This document shows positions 8,086 to 16,875 of a DNA stretch of 64,000 nt, piece by piece. The notes beneath the pieces were generated by a model. The model was not told the DNA's origin. It saw nothing but the letters and a program-made list of their open reading frames with translations, and ran no database searches. Source of the DNA: Rothia mucilaginosa. GTDB lineage: Bacteria; Actinomycetota; Actinomycetes; Actinomycetales; Micrococcaceae. A program made the position numbers and the translations under genes. The stretch covers positions 434,001 to 498,000 of the forward strand of contig NZ_AP014938.1 in assembly GCF_001548235.1 (NCBI RefSeq), written 5' to 3'. Numbering within the stretch: the first letter of the stretch is position 1; each line of letters opens with the position of its first letter.

Positions 8086-9432
8086 TTAGGAGAGGGTGTC
8101 GAAGCCCAGCTGCAGGTCGGCGAGAATATCGTCAATGTTCTCAATACCGACTGCCAGGCGGACGAAGTTCGGGTACACACCAATCTTCTCCAGCTCCTCA
8201 GTGGAAAGCTGAGCGTGGGTGGTGGAGGCGGGGTGAATCACGAGCGAGCGCACATCACCGATGTTCGCCACGTTGGAGTGCAGCTTCAGTGCGTCCACGA
8301 AGTTGCGGGTCTGCCCCAGGGTTGCATCCTTGAGGGTGAAGCCGAGCACCGCACCGGGGCCCTTGGGCAGGTACTTCTGTGCGCGCTCGTACCAGGGGGA
8401 GGATTCCACGCCAGCCCAGATGACCTTCTCGACCTGCGGGTTTGCTTCGAGCCAGTGGGCAACCTTGGTGGCGTTCTCAATGTGGCGTTCGATGCGCAGG
8501 GAGAGGGTTTCCAGACCGATGCCGATGTTGAAGGCGTTGGTCGGGGAGATAGCGGCGCCGGTGTCACGCAGCAGGGAGACGCGCGCCTTCAGGATGTAGG
8601 AGAGGTTCGCGCCGAATGCGGAGTCCTTGCCCAGGTCGCGTGCGTAGACCAGGCCGTGGTAGCCGGGGGCGGGCTGGTTGAACTTGGGGAACTTCTCGGG
8701 GTCTGCACCGTAGTCGAAGTTACCGGAGTCAACAATCACGCCGCCGATGGAGGTGCCGTGGCCACCCAGGTACTTGGTGGCGGAGTGGACGACCACATCC
8801 GCGCCGTGTTCAATGGGGCGCAGCAGGTAGGGGGTGGGTACGGTGTTGTCCACAATCAGGGGTACACCGTTTTCGTGCGCGATTGCTGCGATGGGCTCAA
8901 TGTCGAGCACGTCGTTGCGGGGGTTGGGCACGGACTCGCCGTAGAACAGCTTGGTGTTGGGGCGAACCGCGGCGCGCCACTCGTCCAGGTTATCGGGGTC
9001 CTCAACGAAGGTGGTTTCGATGCCGAGGTCGGCGAGGGTGTACTTGAGCAGGTTGTAGGTGCCGCCGTACACGGAGGGGGAGGCAACAATGTGGTCGCCT
9101 GCACCGGCAATGTTCAGGATTGCGTAGGTGATGGCCGCCTGGCCGGATGCCAGCAGCAGCGCGCCTACGCCGCCTTCGAGGGAGGCGATGCGGTTTTCGA
9201 TGACTTCCTGAGTGGGGTTGGTCATGCGGGTGTAGATGGGGCCCAGCTCGGCGAGGGCGAAGCGGTTCGCTGCCTGCTCGGCGCTGTCAAAGACGAAGGA
9301 AGTGGTCTGGTAGATGGGTAGTGCCCGAGCTCCCGTTGCGGCATCCGGTGCCTGTCCCGCGTGAATCTGGCGGGTTTCGAACTTCCAACCGGCGGGGTTG
9401 GCGGGAGTCGGGACGGTAGTGTTGTTGCTCAT
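8086..9432 (-). CDS. metY: O-acetylhomoserine sulfhydrylase (aminocarboxypropyltransferase)
   Basis: PLP enzyme that converts O-acetylhomoserine and sulfide to homocysteine; it uses the product of MetX. The 448-residue length is typical of the MetY branch of the Cys/Met-metabolism family. Visible features are YQTTSFVFDSAEQAANRFAL, IYTRMTNPTQEVIENRIASLEG (split by family gaps), the PLP lysine in VHSATKYLGGHGT and the C-terminal SLVIHPASTTHAQL. The start is ATG 9432, with AGGAG 6 nt upstream. A SAM-IV riboswitch precedes it, so expression should fall when SAM is abundant. metX follows on the same strand. Confidence 0.95.
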   Translation of the reverse strand: MSNNTTVPTPANPAGWKFETRQIHAGQAPDAATGARALPIYQTTSFVFDSAEQAANRFALAELGPIYTRMTNPTQEVIENRIASLEGGVGALLLASGQAAITYAILNIAGAGDHIVASPSVYGGTYNLLKYTLADLGIETTFVEDPDNLDEWRAAVRPNTKLFYGESVPNPRNDVLDIEPIAAIAHENGVPLIVDNTVPTPYLLRPIEHGADVVVHSATKYLGGHGTSIGGVIVDSGNFDYGADPEKFPKFNQPAPGYHGLVYARDLGKDSAFGANLSYILKARVSLLRDTGAAISPTNAFNIGIGLETLSLRIERHIENATKVAHWLEANPQVEKVIWAGVESSPWYERAQKYLPKGPGAVLGFTLKDATLGQTRNFVDALKLHSNVANIGDVRSLVIHPASTTHAQLSTEELEKIGVYPNFVRLAVGIENIDDILADLQLGFDTLS

Positions 9433-9537
9433 GCGTGGCTCCTAATGGGGATTCTTAGGGGGCCGCATGCCGAGCGGTACAGGAATCGTCGTCGAATAAT
9501 CCTGTCACGATTGATGTACCGGATTCGGTCACATCGG

Positions 9538-9649
9538 TCCCGCGCTTGCGTCACGCTTTTGCGTGTCGCCTGGTCTTCACCCAGGGCACCCCACCGCGGA
9601 GGAGGGTTGCCGGCCAGCTAGCTGGGGCTTATCGCTGGCGCTCTTGACC
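9538..9649 (-). ncRNA. SAM-IV riboswitch upstream of metY
   Basis: On the minus strand the region begins GGTCAAGAGCGCCAGCG, then AAGCCCCAGC, GCTGGCCGGCAACCCTCC, CGCGGTGGGGTGCC and GGGTGAAGACCAGG, followed by a small hairpin CACGC-AAAA-GCGTG. This order and these conserved blocks match the actinobacterial SAM-IV aptamer. Between the aptamer and metY, the bases just before the ATG can pair CCTAA with TTAGG and so hide the AGGAG site, which suggests control of translation start. Boundaries are approximate. Confidence 0.88.
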
Positions 9650-9960
9650 TGTATTCAGGGTGTCATAGGGCGCGGGGCGGGGTCAAGGATTTTGTGGGTG
9701 CGCGGCACTTTAAGACATTTCATTGCAAAGATGACGTTTTTTAACGTCTGTAACAAAACGTTAGTAACGAAGCCGGGGCAGTCGGGGTGCGAAGGTACCC
9801 ACCCAAAACCGCCCGTATAGTAACCCTCATCACTTTTAATCGTGCTTTTCGGTACACTGGGACTACGCATACACTCGTGCGGGGCTTCACACACGTCGCC
9901 TACCCCTCGCCTACCCTTCCGGCGCAGAAGCCGGAAAACCGACCTCAAAGGTTGTCCATC
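9650..9960. other. Divergent promoter region between metY and the ABC operon
   Basis: It must hold the metY promoter (minus) and the ABC transporter promoter (plus). TACACT near 9853-9858 is a possible plus-strand -10. No gene seen. Confidence 0.4.
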
Positions 9961-10947
9961 ATGTCTCTCGTTCTCGATGCGGCGCAGCTTAGCCGCATCT
10001 TTGGCACGGGCGAACGCGCCTTCACCGCCGTCGACCGCGTGTCCCTTCGCATCAGCTCCGGCGAGATCCACGCCCTTCTCGGTCCCAATGGTGCGGGTAA
10101 AACGACGACCGTGCAGATGTGCTCGACTCTACTCTCCCCCACCGGCGGTAGCCTCACCGTGAACGGTATTGACGCTATCGCCCACCCGCAGCGGGCGCGC
10201 CGTCACGTGGGTCTCGCTTTGGGCGGGGATAACGGCTTCTACCCGCGCGCCAGCGCACGCGATAATCTACTGTTCTTCGCAGATATTGCGGGGGTCTGCG
10301 GGCGGGCTCGACGGTACGAGGTGGAGCATGCTCTAGCCCGCGTGGAACTCACCGACGCCGCCACGCGGCCCGTTCAGGAGTTCTCCCGCGGCATGAAGCA
10401 GCGCCTACACATTGCCCGCGCTACGCTCGGCTCCCCCGCTCTGCTCCTGCTGGATGAGCCAACGAACGGGCTCGACCCCGATATCGCTATGACCGTGCGT
10501 GCCCTGATCCGTTCCCTCGCAGAAGACGGTGCCGCCATTCTGCTGACGAGCCACCTGCTGGGCGAAATTGAGGATCTGGCGCACACCATCACCGTTTTGG
10601 GTGCCGGCTCCGTTGCTGTGAGCGGTAGCCTCGAGGATGTTGCCGCACACGCCGGTATTGCCGCCACGACCGTGGTTCAGGTTGGCGCCAACGCGACCGA
10701 GGGTCTTGATACGCTGCGCGGATTCCTCAGCAATCAGGCGGCGGTACTTTTTGCCCCGCGCGGTTCCGGCTGGGAACTCACTCTCTACTGGCACGGCGAG
10801 CGCGCCACCTTCGAGGCGGGCGCGGCGCACCGCATCCTGGCGGAGGGGCTTGCCGCCGCACGCATCGGGGCGCGGACCGAGCCGTACACGCGACCGGCGA
10901 CTCTGGAAGAGGCATACCTGGCAATGGCGGAGGGGCTCAAGCGATGA
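9961..10947 (+). CDS. ABC transporter ATP-binding protein (ABC-2 / drug-export type)
   Basis: A 328-residue ATPase that drives the two permeases encoded directly downstream. It contains Walker A (GPNGAGKTTT, about residues 41-50), the signature region FSRGMKQRLHIARA (an SRGMKQR variant of LSGGQ common in ABC-2 exporters), Walker B LLLLDEPTNGLDP and the H-loop TSHLLGEIE. The C-terminal 90 residues match the extra domain of DrrA/NatA-like ATPases. The start is ATG 9961, with AAAGG about 10 nt upstream. It overlaps the next gene by 4 bp (ATGA). The substrate is unknown; this family often exports drugs, lipids or peptides. Confidence 0.92.
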   Translation: MSLVLDAAQLSRIFGTGERAFTAVDRVSLRISSGEIHALLGPNGAGKTTTVQMCSTLLSPTGGSLTVNGIDAIAHPQRARRHVGLALGGDNGFYPRASARDNLLFFADIAGVCGRARRYEVEHALARVELTDAATRPVQEFSRGMKQRLHIARATLGSPALLLLDEPTNGLDPDIAMTVRALIRSLAEDGAAILLTSHLLGEIEDLAHTITVLGAGSVAVSGSLEDVAAHAGIAATTVVQVGANATEGLDTLRGFLSNQAAVLFAPRGSGWELTLYWHGERATFEAGAAHRILAEGLAAARIGARTEPYTRPATLEEAYLAMAEGLKR

Positions 10948-11816
10948 ACGCACACAGCGCGCACGGTAGTGAAGGTGTGAAAGACCCCCGGCAGCAGACC
11001 CAAGGGTACGATTTGAGCCAGGAGTGCGCCCGCCAGTTGCGACTTATGGGCTTTAGCCTGCGGCAGTTTCTGACGGTCCCCTACTTCATTCAGCTGCTCA
11101 TCAGTACGGTGCTCGGGTCGGTTATTATTCAGGCTCTTGCAGTGCACGCGGCGGCGCAGAGCTCCGAGGGCCACTCCGTTGACCCGACCCTGGCGTGGAC
11201 TCGCGCCGGTATTGTGGGCATGTGGTCGGTCTGTATTGTGTCTGCGGGCATCATTAATTTTGAGCGTTTCCGCGGGACTCTCGTGTACCTGTGTTCGGGG
11301 TCGATTTCTCCGGTGCGGGTGCTGGCGGCTATAGTTTCGAGCGCCTCCATTGTGGGTCTGGCGGCCCTACCCCTGTCGTGGCTCATCTGGGCTCTTGTGA
11401 CACTCAATCCGCAGGTCACTGACTTTTCCGCCCTCTGGCCCCGCTACGTTCTGGGCGTTCCTCTGCTGTGGCTTGCGTGCCTGTCGGTCACGTTCATGAT
11501 TGCGGTGTTCTTCGTGGCGACGCCGAACGCTATCGCCTACGAGGAGCTTCTGCTTGTGCCGGTGTTTATTCTCTCCGGGGTTCTCTTCACGACCGTTGAG
11601 GCGCCCGACTGGCTGAACGCTGCGGGTGTGCTCATCCCCCTGCAAGCGCCGGTGCACCTGCTACTTGGGCGTACCGCTATCACTACCCCGGCGGATGCGT
11701 TCCTGCCCGTGGCGCAGACCCTATTCGTGAGCTTCATCTGGGCGTTGTGTGCCTTCCTTTTCGCTCGCAAGGCTCTCGCCTCCGCCCGTCATCACGGCAC
11801 CCTGGGGGCGATGTAG
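10944..11816 (+). CDS. ABC-2 type transporter permease
   Basis: A 290-residue membrane protein with about six hydrophobic segments (for example FIQLLISTVLGSVIIQALAV, IVGLAALPLSWLIWALV, LLWLACLSVTFMIAVFFVA). The layout is that of ABC-2 permeases. The first 30 residues are polar and cytoplasmic. The start ATG overlaps the ATPase stop (ATGA), with GGAGGGG upstream, so the two are translationally coupled. With the next permease it should form a heterodimeric membrane channel. Confidence 0.82.
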   Translation: MNAHSAHGSEGVKDPRQQTQGYDLSQECARQLRLMGFSLRQFLTVPYFIQLLISTVLGSVIIQALAVHAAAQSSEGHSVDPTLAWTRAGIVGMWSVCIVSAGIINFERFRGTLVYLCSGSISPVRVLAAIVSSASIVGLAALPLSWLIWALVTLNPQVTDFSALWPRYVLGVPLLWLACLSVTFMIAVFFVATPNAIAYEELLLVPVFILSGVLFTTVEAPDWLNAAGVLIPLQAPVHLLLGRTAITTPADAFLPVAQTLFVSFIWALCAFLFARKALASARHHGTLGAM

Positions 11817-11817
11817 C

Positions 11818-12666
11818 GTGCGTGCTCTCTCTTCTGTTGCCCTGCCTGGCGCTGTATCACTGTCTGGCACGGTGCGTCGGGCTCTGTCTACCGCCTCTAT
11901 TGGCTGGTCGTCGTCCATTACCTTTGCGACCCTCGGAACGGCTATCACTACCCTGGTGCTCGTGCCGGGCCTCAACGTGCTTTTCACGGTGCTTCTGGGC
12001 GCCGACCTCGCCGCAAACGATACGGTACGCATCGGCTGCGCAACCGCCCTGATTGCCACCCTCAGCTCGGTGGCCGCCGGTATTGTCGCGCGCGTCGCCA
12101 CTGACCGTTGGATTGGTGTCTTCGAGTACGTATGCACGGCACGCCCCGTGGATGCGGGCTATTGGCTGGGCGCGGCGGCGGTGCCGGCCCTGTTGGCGTC
12201 CGTGACGGGTCTGAGCAATGTGGGCATCGTGTGGTTGCTATCCCTCACTGTGCCCTCTACCGGAGCGGTTTCGGGGCTTCTGCTGGGCGCTCTTGCGTTG
12301 ATGCCGGTTGCGGTTCTGGGCGGGGTCTGCCTGGGCATTTTTGCCGCCGGCCTGGGACTATACCTGTCGGATCCGTATACGGGGTCCAATTTTCTGGCGA
12401 TTATTCTGCCGGTCAGCGCGGGCGTGATTGTGCCGGTGAGCACCTACCCCGCGTGGCTTGCGTGGCTGTGTTCGTGGGTTCCGGGGTCCCGGCTGGTGCA
12501 GGCGTTAGATACCTCTGGCGGTATTGCGGGCAGCACCGCGCCGGATCTCTTCGCGCTCTTGGCTGCAGACACAGCCCTGGGGGTGCTCTACGCCGCTATC
12601 GGGTTGGGGCTGACGTATCTTGCGGCCCGCCGCATCCGTGCCGGTGCCCGCGCCTCGCTGCTATAG
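11818..12666 (+). CDS. ABC-2 type transporter permease, second subunit
   Basis: A 282-residue membrane protein with about six hydrophobic stretches, including TLGTAITTLVLVPGLNVLFT, IVWLLSLTVPSTGAVSGLLL and LGVLYAAIGLGLTYLAARRI. The start is set at GTG 11818, two bases after the stop of the preceding permease and preceded by a GGGGGCG ribosome-binding site. The frame is open further back to 11749, but that would overlap the upstream gene by 68 bp. It is the last gene of the three-gene exporter operon. Confidence 0.8.
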   Translation: MRALSSVALPGAVSLSGTVRRALSTASIGWSSSITFATLGTAITTLVLVPGLNVLFTVLLGADLAANDTVRIGCATALIATLSSVAAGIVARVATDRWIGVFEYVCTARPVDAGYWLGAAAVPALLASVTGLSNVGIVWLLSLTVPSTGAVSGLLLGALALMPVAVLGGVCLGIFAAGLGLYLSDPYTGSNFLAIILPVSAGVIVPVSTYPAWLAWLCSWVPGSRLVQALDTSGGIAGSTAPDLFALLAADTALGVLYAAIGLGLTYLAARRIRAGARASLL

Positions 12667-12768
12667 GGTATGAAACCCAAAAAGAACGAACCTTTTAAGT
12701 GCCCACTACCCGGCGCATTATCCAGGTGTCATATTCAACCGGGCGCCACAACCAAGAAAGAACCTCCT

Positions 12769-14001
12769 GTGACCATCACTCCCGCCGCGTACACGCTAGA
12801 GACCCTCGGCTTCGACCCATCCTGGCAGGGTGCGGCAATCCGCGCCGCGTTCACCCTCGACGGTACCCTCGAGGATTTCACTCTCGCCCGCGTCAGCGCC
12901 GTGCACCGCACCCGCTGCGAACTGCTGACTTGTGAGCGGGGCGAGCTCGTGAAGCTCTCCGCTCCCTTGCGTCCGGTCGAAAATGACTACGGCGAAGAAG
13001 AGTACCCCGTCGTGGGCGACTGGGTGCTGGCTCAGCCCATCCCCGGGACCGGTAGCGATAGCCAGCCCGCGGAGCATAAGCCCCTCGCGATTCTGCCCCG
13101 CCGAAGCTACCTCACCCGCCCCAGCGCCACCCGCGAATCCTCGGATCAGCCTGTCGCCGCCAACGTGGATATGCTCTGCATCGTTGAGCCGTGCTTCCCC
13201 GAGCCGTCCATCGGGCGAATCGAACGCTACACCACTCTGGCGCACGCTTCCGGGGTGCAGGTCGCGCTGATTCTCACCAAGGGTGATTTGGTGACGGCGG
13301 AACAACTCGCCGGGTATCAGGAATCCCTGGGTAGCGGCGTGGATGCGGTGCTCACCGTCTGCACGGACAACGGCTACGACCCCGCCCCGGTTGCGGAGCT
13401 TGTCGCCGGGCGTACCGCCGCGTTCCTGGGCCGCAGCGGTGCCGGAAAATCTACCCTCGTCAACGCCCTGCTCAACCCCGGAATTGACCCCCGCGAAGAT
13501 GCCGCAGAATACCAGGTTCAGGCTACTTCCGCGGTTCGCGGAGCCGACGGCAAGGGGCGCCACACCACCACCAGCCGCCAGATGATTGTTCTGCCCGGTG
13601 CTGGATACTTCGGTGCTGGAGAATCCGGCGCAGAAGGCTCCGATGCAGAGCCCTCACTCGGCACGGTACTGATCGACACCCCGGGCGTGCGAGCCCTCGC
13701 CGCCACGAGCGACAGCGCCGCCATTGACGAAACCTTCGACGACGTCTCCAGCTACGCCTCCTCCTGCCGGTACAGCGACTGCTCCCACAGCTCCGAACCC
13801 GGATGCGCGGTGCAACAGGCTCTCGCTGACGGTGCCCTCGACCCCGAGCGCTTCGAACGCTACCGCAGGATGATTGCCGAATCCGCGCGCCTACGTCTGC
13901 GGTCTCAGGAGCGCGAATACCGGCAGAGCAACCGCGCCTTCACGAAGGCGAATAAGGCGGGTCGCCGCACCCTCATGTCCCTTAAGGGGCGCGCCAACTA
14001 G
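12769..14001 (+). CDS. rsgA: Small ribosomal subunit biogenesis GTPase RsgA
   Basis: Circularly permuted GTPase that checks late maturation of the 30S subunit. The 410-residue protein has an OB-fold N-terminal part (DWVLAQPIPG), then G4 (ILTKGD), G1 (GRSGAGKSTLVNALL), the G2 threonines (GRHTTTSRQM) and G3 (DTPGVRALA), the permuted order diagnostic of the family. A C-terminal zinc finger follows (CRYSDCSHSSEPGC). An acidic insertion between G2 and G3 is unusual but plausible. The start is GTG 12769, which begins family-like sequence; an ATG at 12670 would add 33 unrelated residues. Spacing from the ABC operon is 102 bp. Confidence 0.93.
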   Translation: MTITPAAYTLETLGFDPSWQGAAIRAAFTLDGTLEDFTLARVSAVHRTRCELLTCERGELVKLSAPLRPVENDYGEEEYPVVGDWVLAQPIPGTGSDSQPAEHKPLAILPRRSYLTRPSATRESSDQPVAANVDMLCIVEPCFPEPSIGRIERYTTLAHASGVQVALILTKGDLVTAEQLAGYQESLGSGVDAVLTVCTDNGYDPAPVAELVAGRTAAFLGRSGAGKSTLVNALLNPGIDPREDAAEYQVQATSAVRGADGKGRHTTTSRQMIVLPGAGYFGAGESGAEGSDAEPSLGTVLIDTPGVRALAATSDSAAIDETFDDVSSYASSCRYSDCSHSSEPGCAVQQALADGALDPERFERYRRMIAESARLRLRSQEREYRQSNRAFTKANKAGRRTLMSLKGRAN

Positions 14002-14223
14002 CCGCTGAACGCACACGTCCCGGCGAGGCTCCGGTGAGGCTTCCACAGGCTGAACCGGGTACCCCTGCGCAGGCGGCAATATAGTAGCCTCCCTCACTCT
14101 TCGATACACTAGAACTAGGCGTGCCCACAGTCCCCCGCACCCCGTCCCCTCGGCGGTAGAAGAGGCGGGCGCAGACGGCACACACCATTCACAAACCCAT
14201 AACCCAATGAAAGAGGTGGCAGC

Positions 14224-16401
14224 ATGGCTGAACAGAACCTCACCCCGCCCGTACCGAAGAAGGTCGAGCACCGCCGCGAACACCACGGCGACGTCTTCAT
14301 CGACCCCTACGAATGGCTCCGCGACAAGGAAAGCGAAGAGGTCCTCAACTACCTCAAGGCAGAAGCCGAATACACCGAAGCTGTCACCGCAGACCAGCAG
14401 CCCCTCCGCGAATCCATCTTCAACGAAATCAAGGACCGCACCCTGCTGTCAGATCTGACCGTCCCGAACCGTATCGGTGACTGGTGGTACTACAGCCGCA
14501 TGGTACCCGGCGGCCAGTACCCCGTCTTCTACCGCTACCCCGCCCTGCACGAAGGCGACGAGGTGGTGCGCTACACCCCGCCGACCGTCACCCCCGGCGA
14601 AGTACTCGAGGGTGAAGTCATCATCCTCGACTGCAACGAATACGCCAAGGACATGGAGTTCTTCTCCCTCGGCAGCTTCCAGCCCGCACGTAACGGCAAA
14701 CTGCTGAGCATCTCCGTGGACGAAAAGGGCGACGAACGCTACGAGCAGCGCTTCCTCAACATGGAAACCGGCGCCTTCCTCGAAGACACCATCCCCAACA
14801 TTGCGGCGGGATCCTTCTTCATCAACCACGCCGAACAGCTCATCTACCTCGTCCCCGACGAGTCGTGGCGCCCCTGGCGTGTCTACGTGCACGACGTCGG
14901 ACAGGACACCGAAGACCACCTGATCTACGAGGAACCGGACAACACCATGTGGCTCGGCGCCGCCATGAGCTCCGACCGTTCCTCCGTGGTCATTACCAGC
15001 TCCAACTCCGAATACACGGAAGTGCGCCTCATCCCCACCCGCGAACCCAAGGGTGAGCCGACCCTGCTCATCCCCAAGAGCGCGGGCATCGAATACTACG
15101 CCGAGCCGCTCAACATTGCCGGCGAACAGCACCTGCTGATTCAGCACGACTACAATGCACTGAACTCCGAGCTGGTCCTCGCAGACATGCCGCGCGAAGG
15201 TGAAAGCCTCGAAGAGTACGCGCAGCGTTGGGTGCCGGTCATCCGCCACAGCGAACACGTGCGCCTGGAGGGCTTCACCTTCACCGCAACGCACCTGGTC
15301 GTCACCGCCCGCGCGGACACCACCACCCGCATCTTCCTCGCACCGCGTGAGCAGTTGCCCATCCAGTGGCGCCGCCGCCGACCCGCCGGCGTGACCTTCA
15401 TGGAACCTGCCGGTTTCGACGAGGAACTGTACACCGCCTCCGTGCTGCGTGCGGAAAACTACTCCCCCGTGCTGCGCATCGCCTACACCTCGTTCCTGAC
15501 GCCGCGCCGCGTCTACGACTACTTCCCCATGTCGCAGACCCTGCTGCTGCGCCGTGAAACCCCGGTACTCGGCGGCTACAACCGCGAGGACTACCGCGCC
15601 TACCGCGACTGGGCGCCAGCGGCGGACGGCACGCTCATCCCGATCTCGGTGATTCACCGCGCCGACCTGGACATGAGCAAGCCGCACCCGGTCATCCAGT
15701 ACGGTTACGGCTCCTACGAGTCATCCATGGACCCGATGTTCTCCATCCCGATGCTGTCGATCCTGGACCGCGGCGTCATCTACGTCATCGCGCATATTCG
15801 CGGCGGCGGCGAGATGGGCCGCTCCTGGTACCAGAACGGCAAGAAGCTCGCGAAGAAGAACACCTTCACCGACTTCGTGGACGTCACCAGCTACATTGCG
15901 GCTAAGCCGTGGGCTGATGAGGCGCATATCGGCTGCTACGGTGGTAGCGCCGGCGGCCTGCTCATGGGTGCTGTGCTGAACCTCGCCCCCGAGAAGTATG
16001 CCGCCTGCCTGGCTGCCGTACCGTTCGTGGATGCGCTGACCACCATCCTCGACCCGGAGCTGCCGCTGTCGGCGATGGAGTGGGAAGAGTGGGGCAACCC
16101 GATTGAGGACCCGGAAGTGTATGCCTACATGAAGTCGTACACCCCGTACGAGAACATCCGCCCGGTCCGCTACCCGGCGATTGCTGCGGTGACGAGCCTG
16201 CACGACACCCGCGTGCTCTACGTGGAGCCTGCGAAGTGGGTTGCGGCGCTGCGTGAGCAGATTGACCCGTCGTCGCCGGTGCCTCTGCTGAAGATTGACA
16301 TGTCGGGTGGTCACGGTGGCGGTTCCGGCCGGTATACGCGTTGGCGTGAGATTGCGTGGGATTACGCGTTCCTGCTGAGCAACCTCGGCGTTACTGAGTA
16401 G
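14224..16401 (+). CDS. ptrB: Prolyl oligopeptidase family S9A, oligopeptidase B-like
   Basis: A 725-residue cytoplasmic serine peptidase that cuts short peptides, typically after Arg or Lys. The N-terminal 400 residues form the beta-propeller that limits substrate size (EHHGDVFIDPYEWLRDKES at the start). The C-terminal alpha/beta hydrolase domain shows AHIRGGGEMGRSWYQNGK, the nucleophile motif CYGGSAGGLLMGAV, the Asp region SLHDTRVLYVEPAKW and the catalytic His in MSGGHGGGSGR. No signal peptide. The start is ATG 14224, with AAAGAGG about 8 nt upstream. Terminator 16433-16472 follows. Confidence 0.93.
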   Translation: MAEQNLTPPVPKKVEHRREHHGDVFIDPYEWLRDKESEEVLNYLKAEAEYTEAVTADQQPLRESIFNEIKDRTLLSDLTVPNRIGDWWYYSRMVPGGQYPVFYRYPALHEGDEVVRYTPPTVTPGEVLEGEVIILDCNEYAKDMEFFSLGSFQPARNGKLLSISVDEKGDERYEQRFLNMETGAFLEDTIPNIAAGSFFINHAEQLIYLVPDESWRPWRVYVHDVGQDTEDHLIYEEPDNTMWLGAAMSSDRSSVVITSSNSEYTEVRLIPTREPKGEPTLLIPKSAGIEYYAEPLNIAGEQHLLIQHDYNALNSELVLADMPREGESLEEYAQRWVPVIRHSEHVRLEGFTFTATHLVVTARADTTTRIFLAPREQLPIQWRRRRPAGVTFMEPAGFDEELYTASVLRAENYSPVLRIAYTSFLTPRRVYDYFPMSQTLLLRRETPVLGGYNREDYRAYRDWAPAADGTLIPISVIHRADLDMSKPHPVIQYGYGSYESSMDPMFSIPMLSILDRGVIYVIAHIRGGGEMGRSWYQNGKKLAKKNTFTDFVDVTSYIAAKPWADEAHIGCYGGSAGGLLMGAVLNLAPEKYAACLAAVPFVDALTTILDPELPLSAMEWEEWGNPIEDPEVYAYMKSYTPYENIRPVRYPAIAAVTSLHDTRVLYVEPAKWVAALREQIDPSSPVPLLKIDMSGGHGGGSGRYTRWREIAWDYAFLLSNLGVTE

Positions 16402-16432
16402 GCTGTATACACGCCAACCGCACATTAAATAG

Positions 16433-16472
16433 AACGCTCCGTCTGTATCTTGAGGGATACGGACGGAGCGTT
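16433..16472 (+). terminator. Terminator of the oligopeptidase gene
   Basis: AACGCTCCGTCTGTATC pairs with its near-complement around a 6-nt loop and is followed by TCTCGTTT. Confidence 0.75.
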
Positions 16473-16510
16473 TCTCGTTTAAGTACATTGCGTTACTGGA
16501 GGGACGGCGT

Positions 16511-16792
16511 TCGTCCTCGTTCCTCTCAGGCTGGGAGGGGCGGGGCGCCGCATATTTCCTCCGCGCCTACGCAGGGGCACCCGTCACCCGGACGCTCCGC
16601 CCCTCCTCGCTCCGCATCGGAGAGCGTCCGGGCTGACACCCTGAGGGCGCATCCGGAAAACGCGGCCGCACCCGCACAGTATCCCAGCGCGGAAAGGCGG
16701 TATCGTCCGAACGTGACATCAGGGTGCCCGAAGCGAAGCGAGGGCGGGTGCCCCTGTAGGAACGAGGACGATAACCGCCTTTCCAAGCGGAA
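16511..16792. repeat. Structured dispersed repeat, copy 2
   Basis: About 282 bp matching 3612-3920 in the same orientation. It has the same left end TCGTCCTCGTTCCT, the same inverted motif AGGAACGAGGACGA (16758-16771), and the same hairpin CGGACGCTC/GAGCGTCCG and GGAAAGGCGG stem. The copy is shorter by two small internal length changes. Like copy 1 it lies between two convergent genes (oligopeptidase and gatB) and next to terminators. Confidence 0.75.
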
Positions 16793-16806
16793 TCTGAGAG
16801 AGCACG

Positions 16807-16847
16807 AAAGAGGCGCCGCCTCCCACCTCGGGAGACAGCGCCTCTTT
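16807..16847. terminator. Terminator of the gatCAB operon
   Basis: AAAGAGGCGC pairs with GCGCCTCTTT, with an inner CTCCC/GGGAG stem, just past the gatB stop. T-runs on both strands make it bidirectional. Confidence 0.75.
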
Positions 16848-16875
16848 TACGTTAGAGCCGGGTCAGCGGAAAAGC

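Noticed and set aside
9787..14120. Shared promoter module upstream of the ABC operon and the oligopeptidase gene (TATAGTA ... TACACT ... ACTA)
   Set aside because: Short words match, but a 12-nt length difference changes spacing, so a common regulatory element is not supported.
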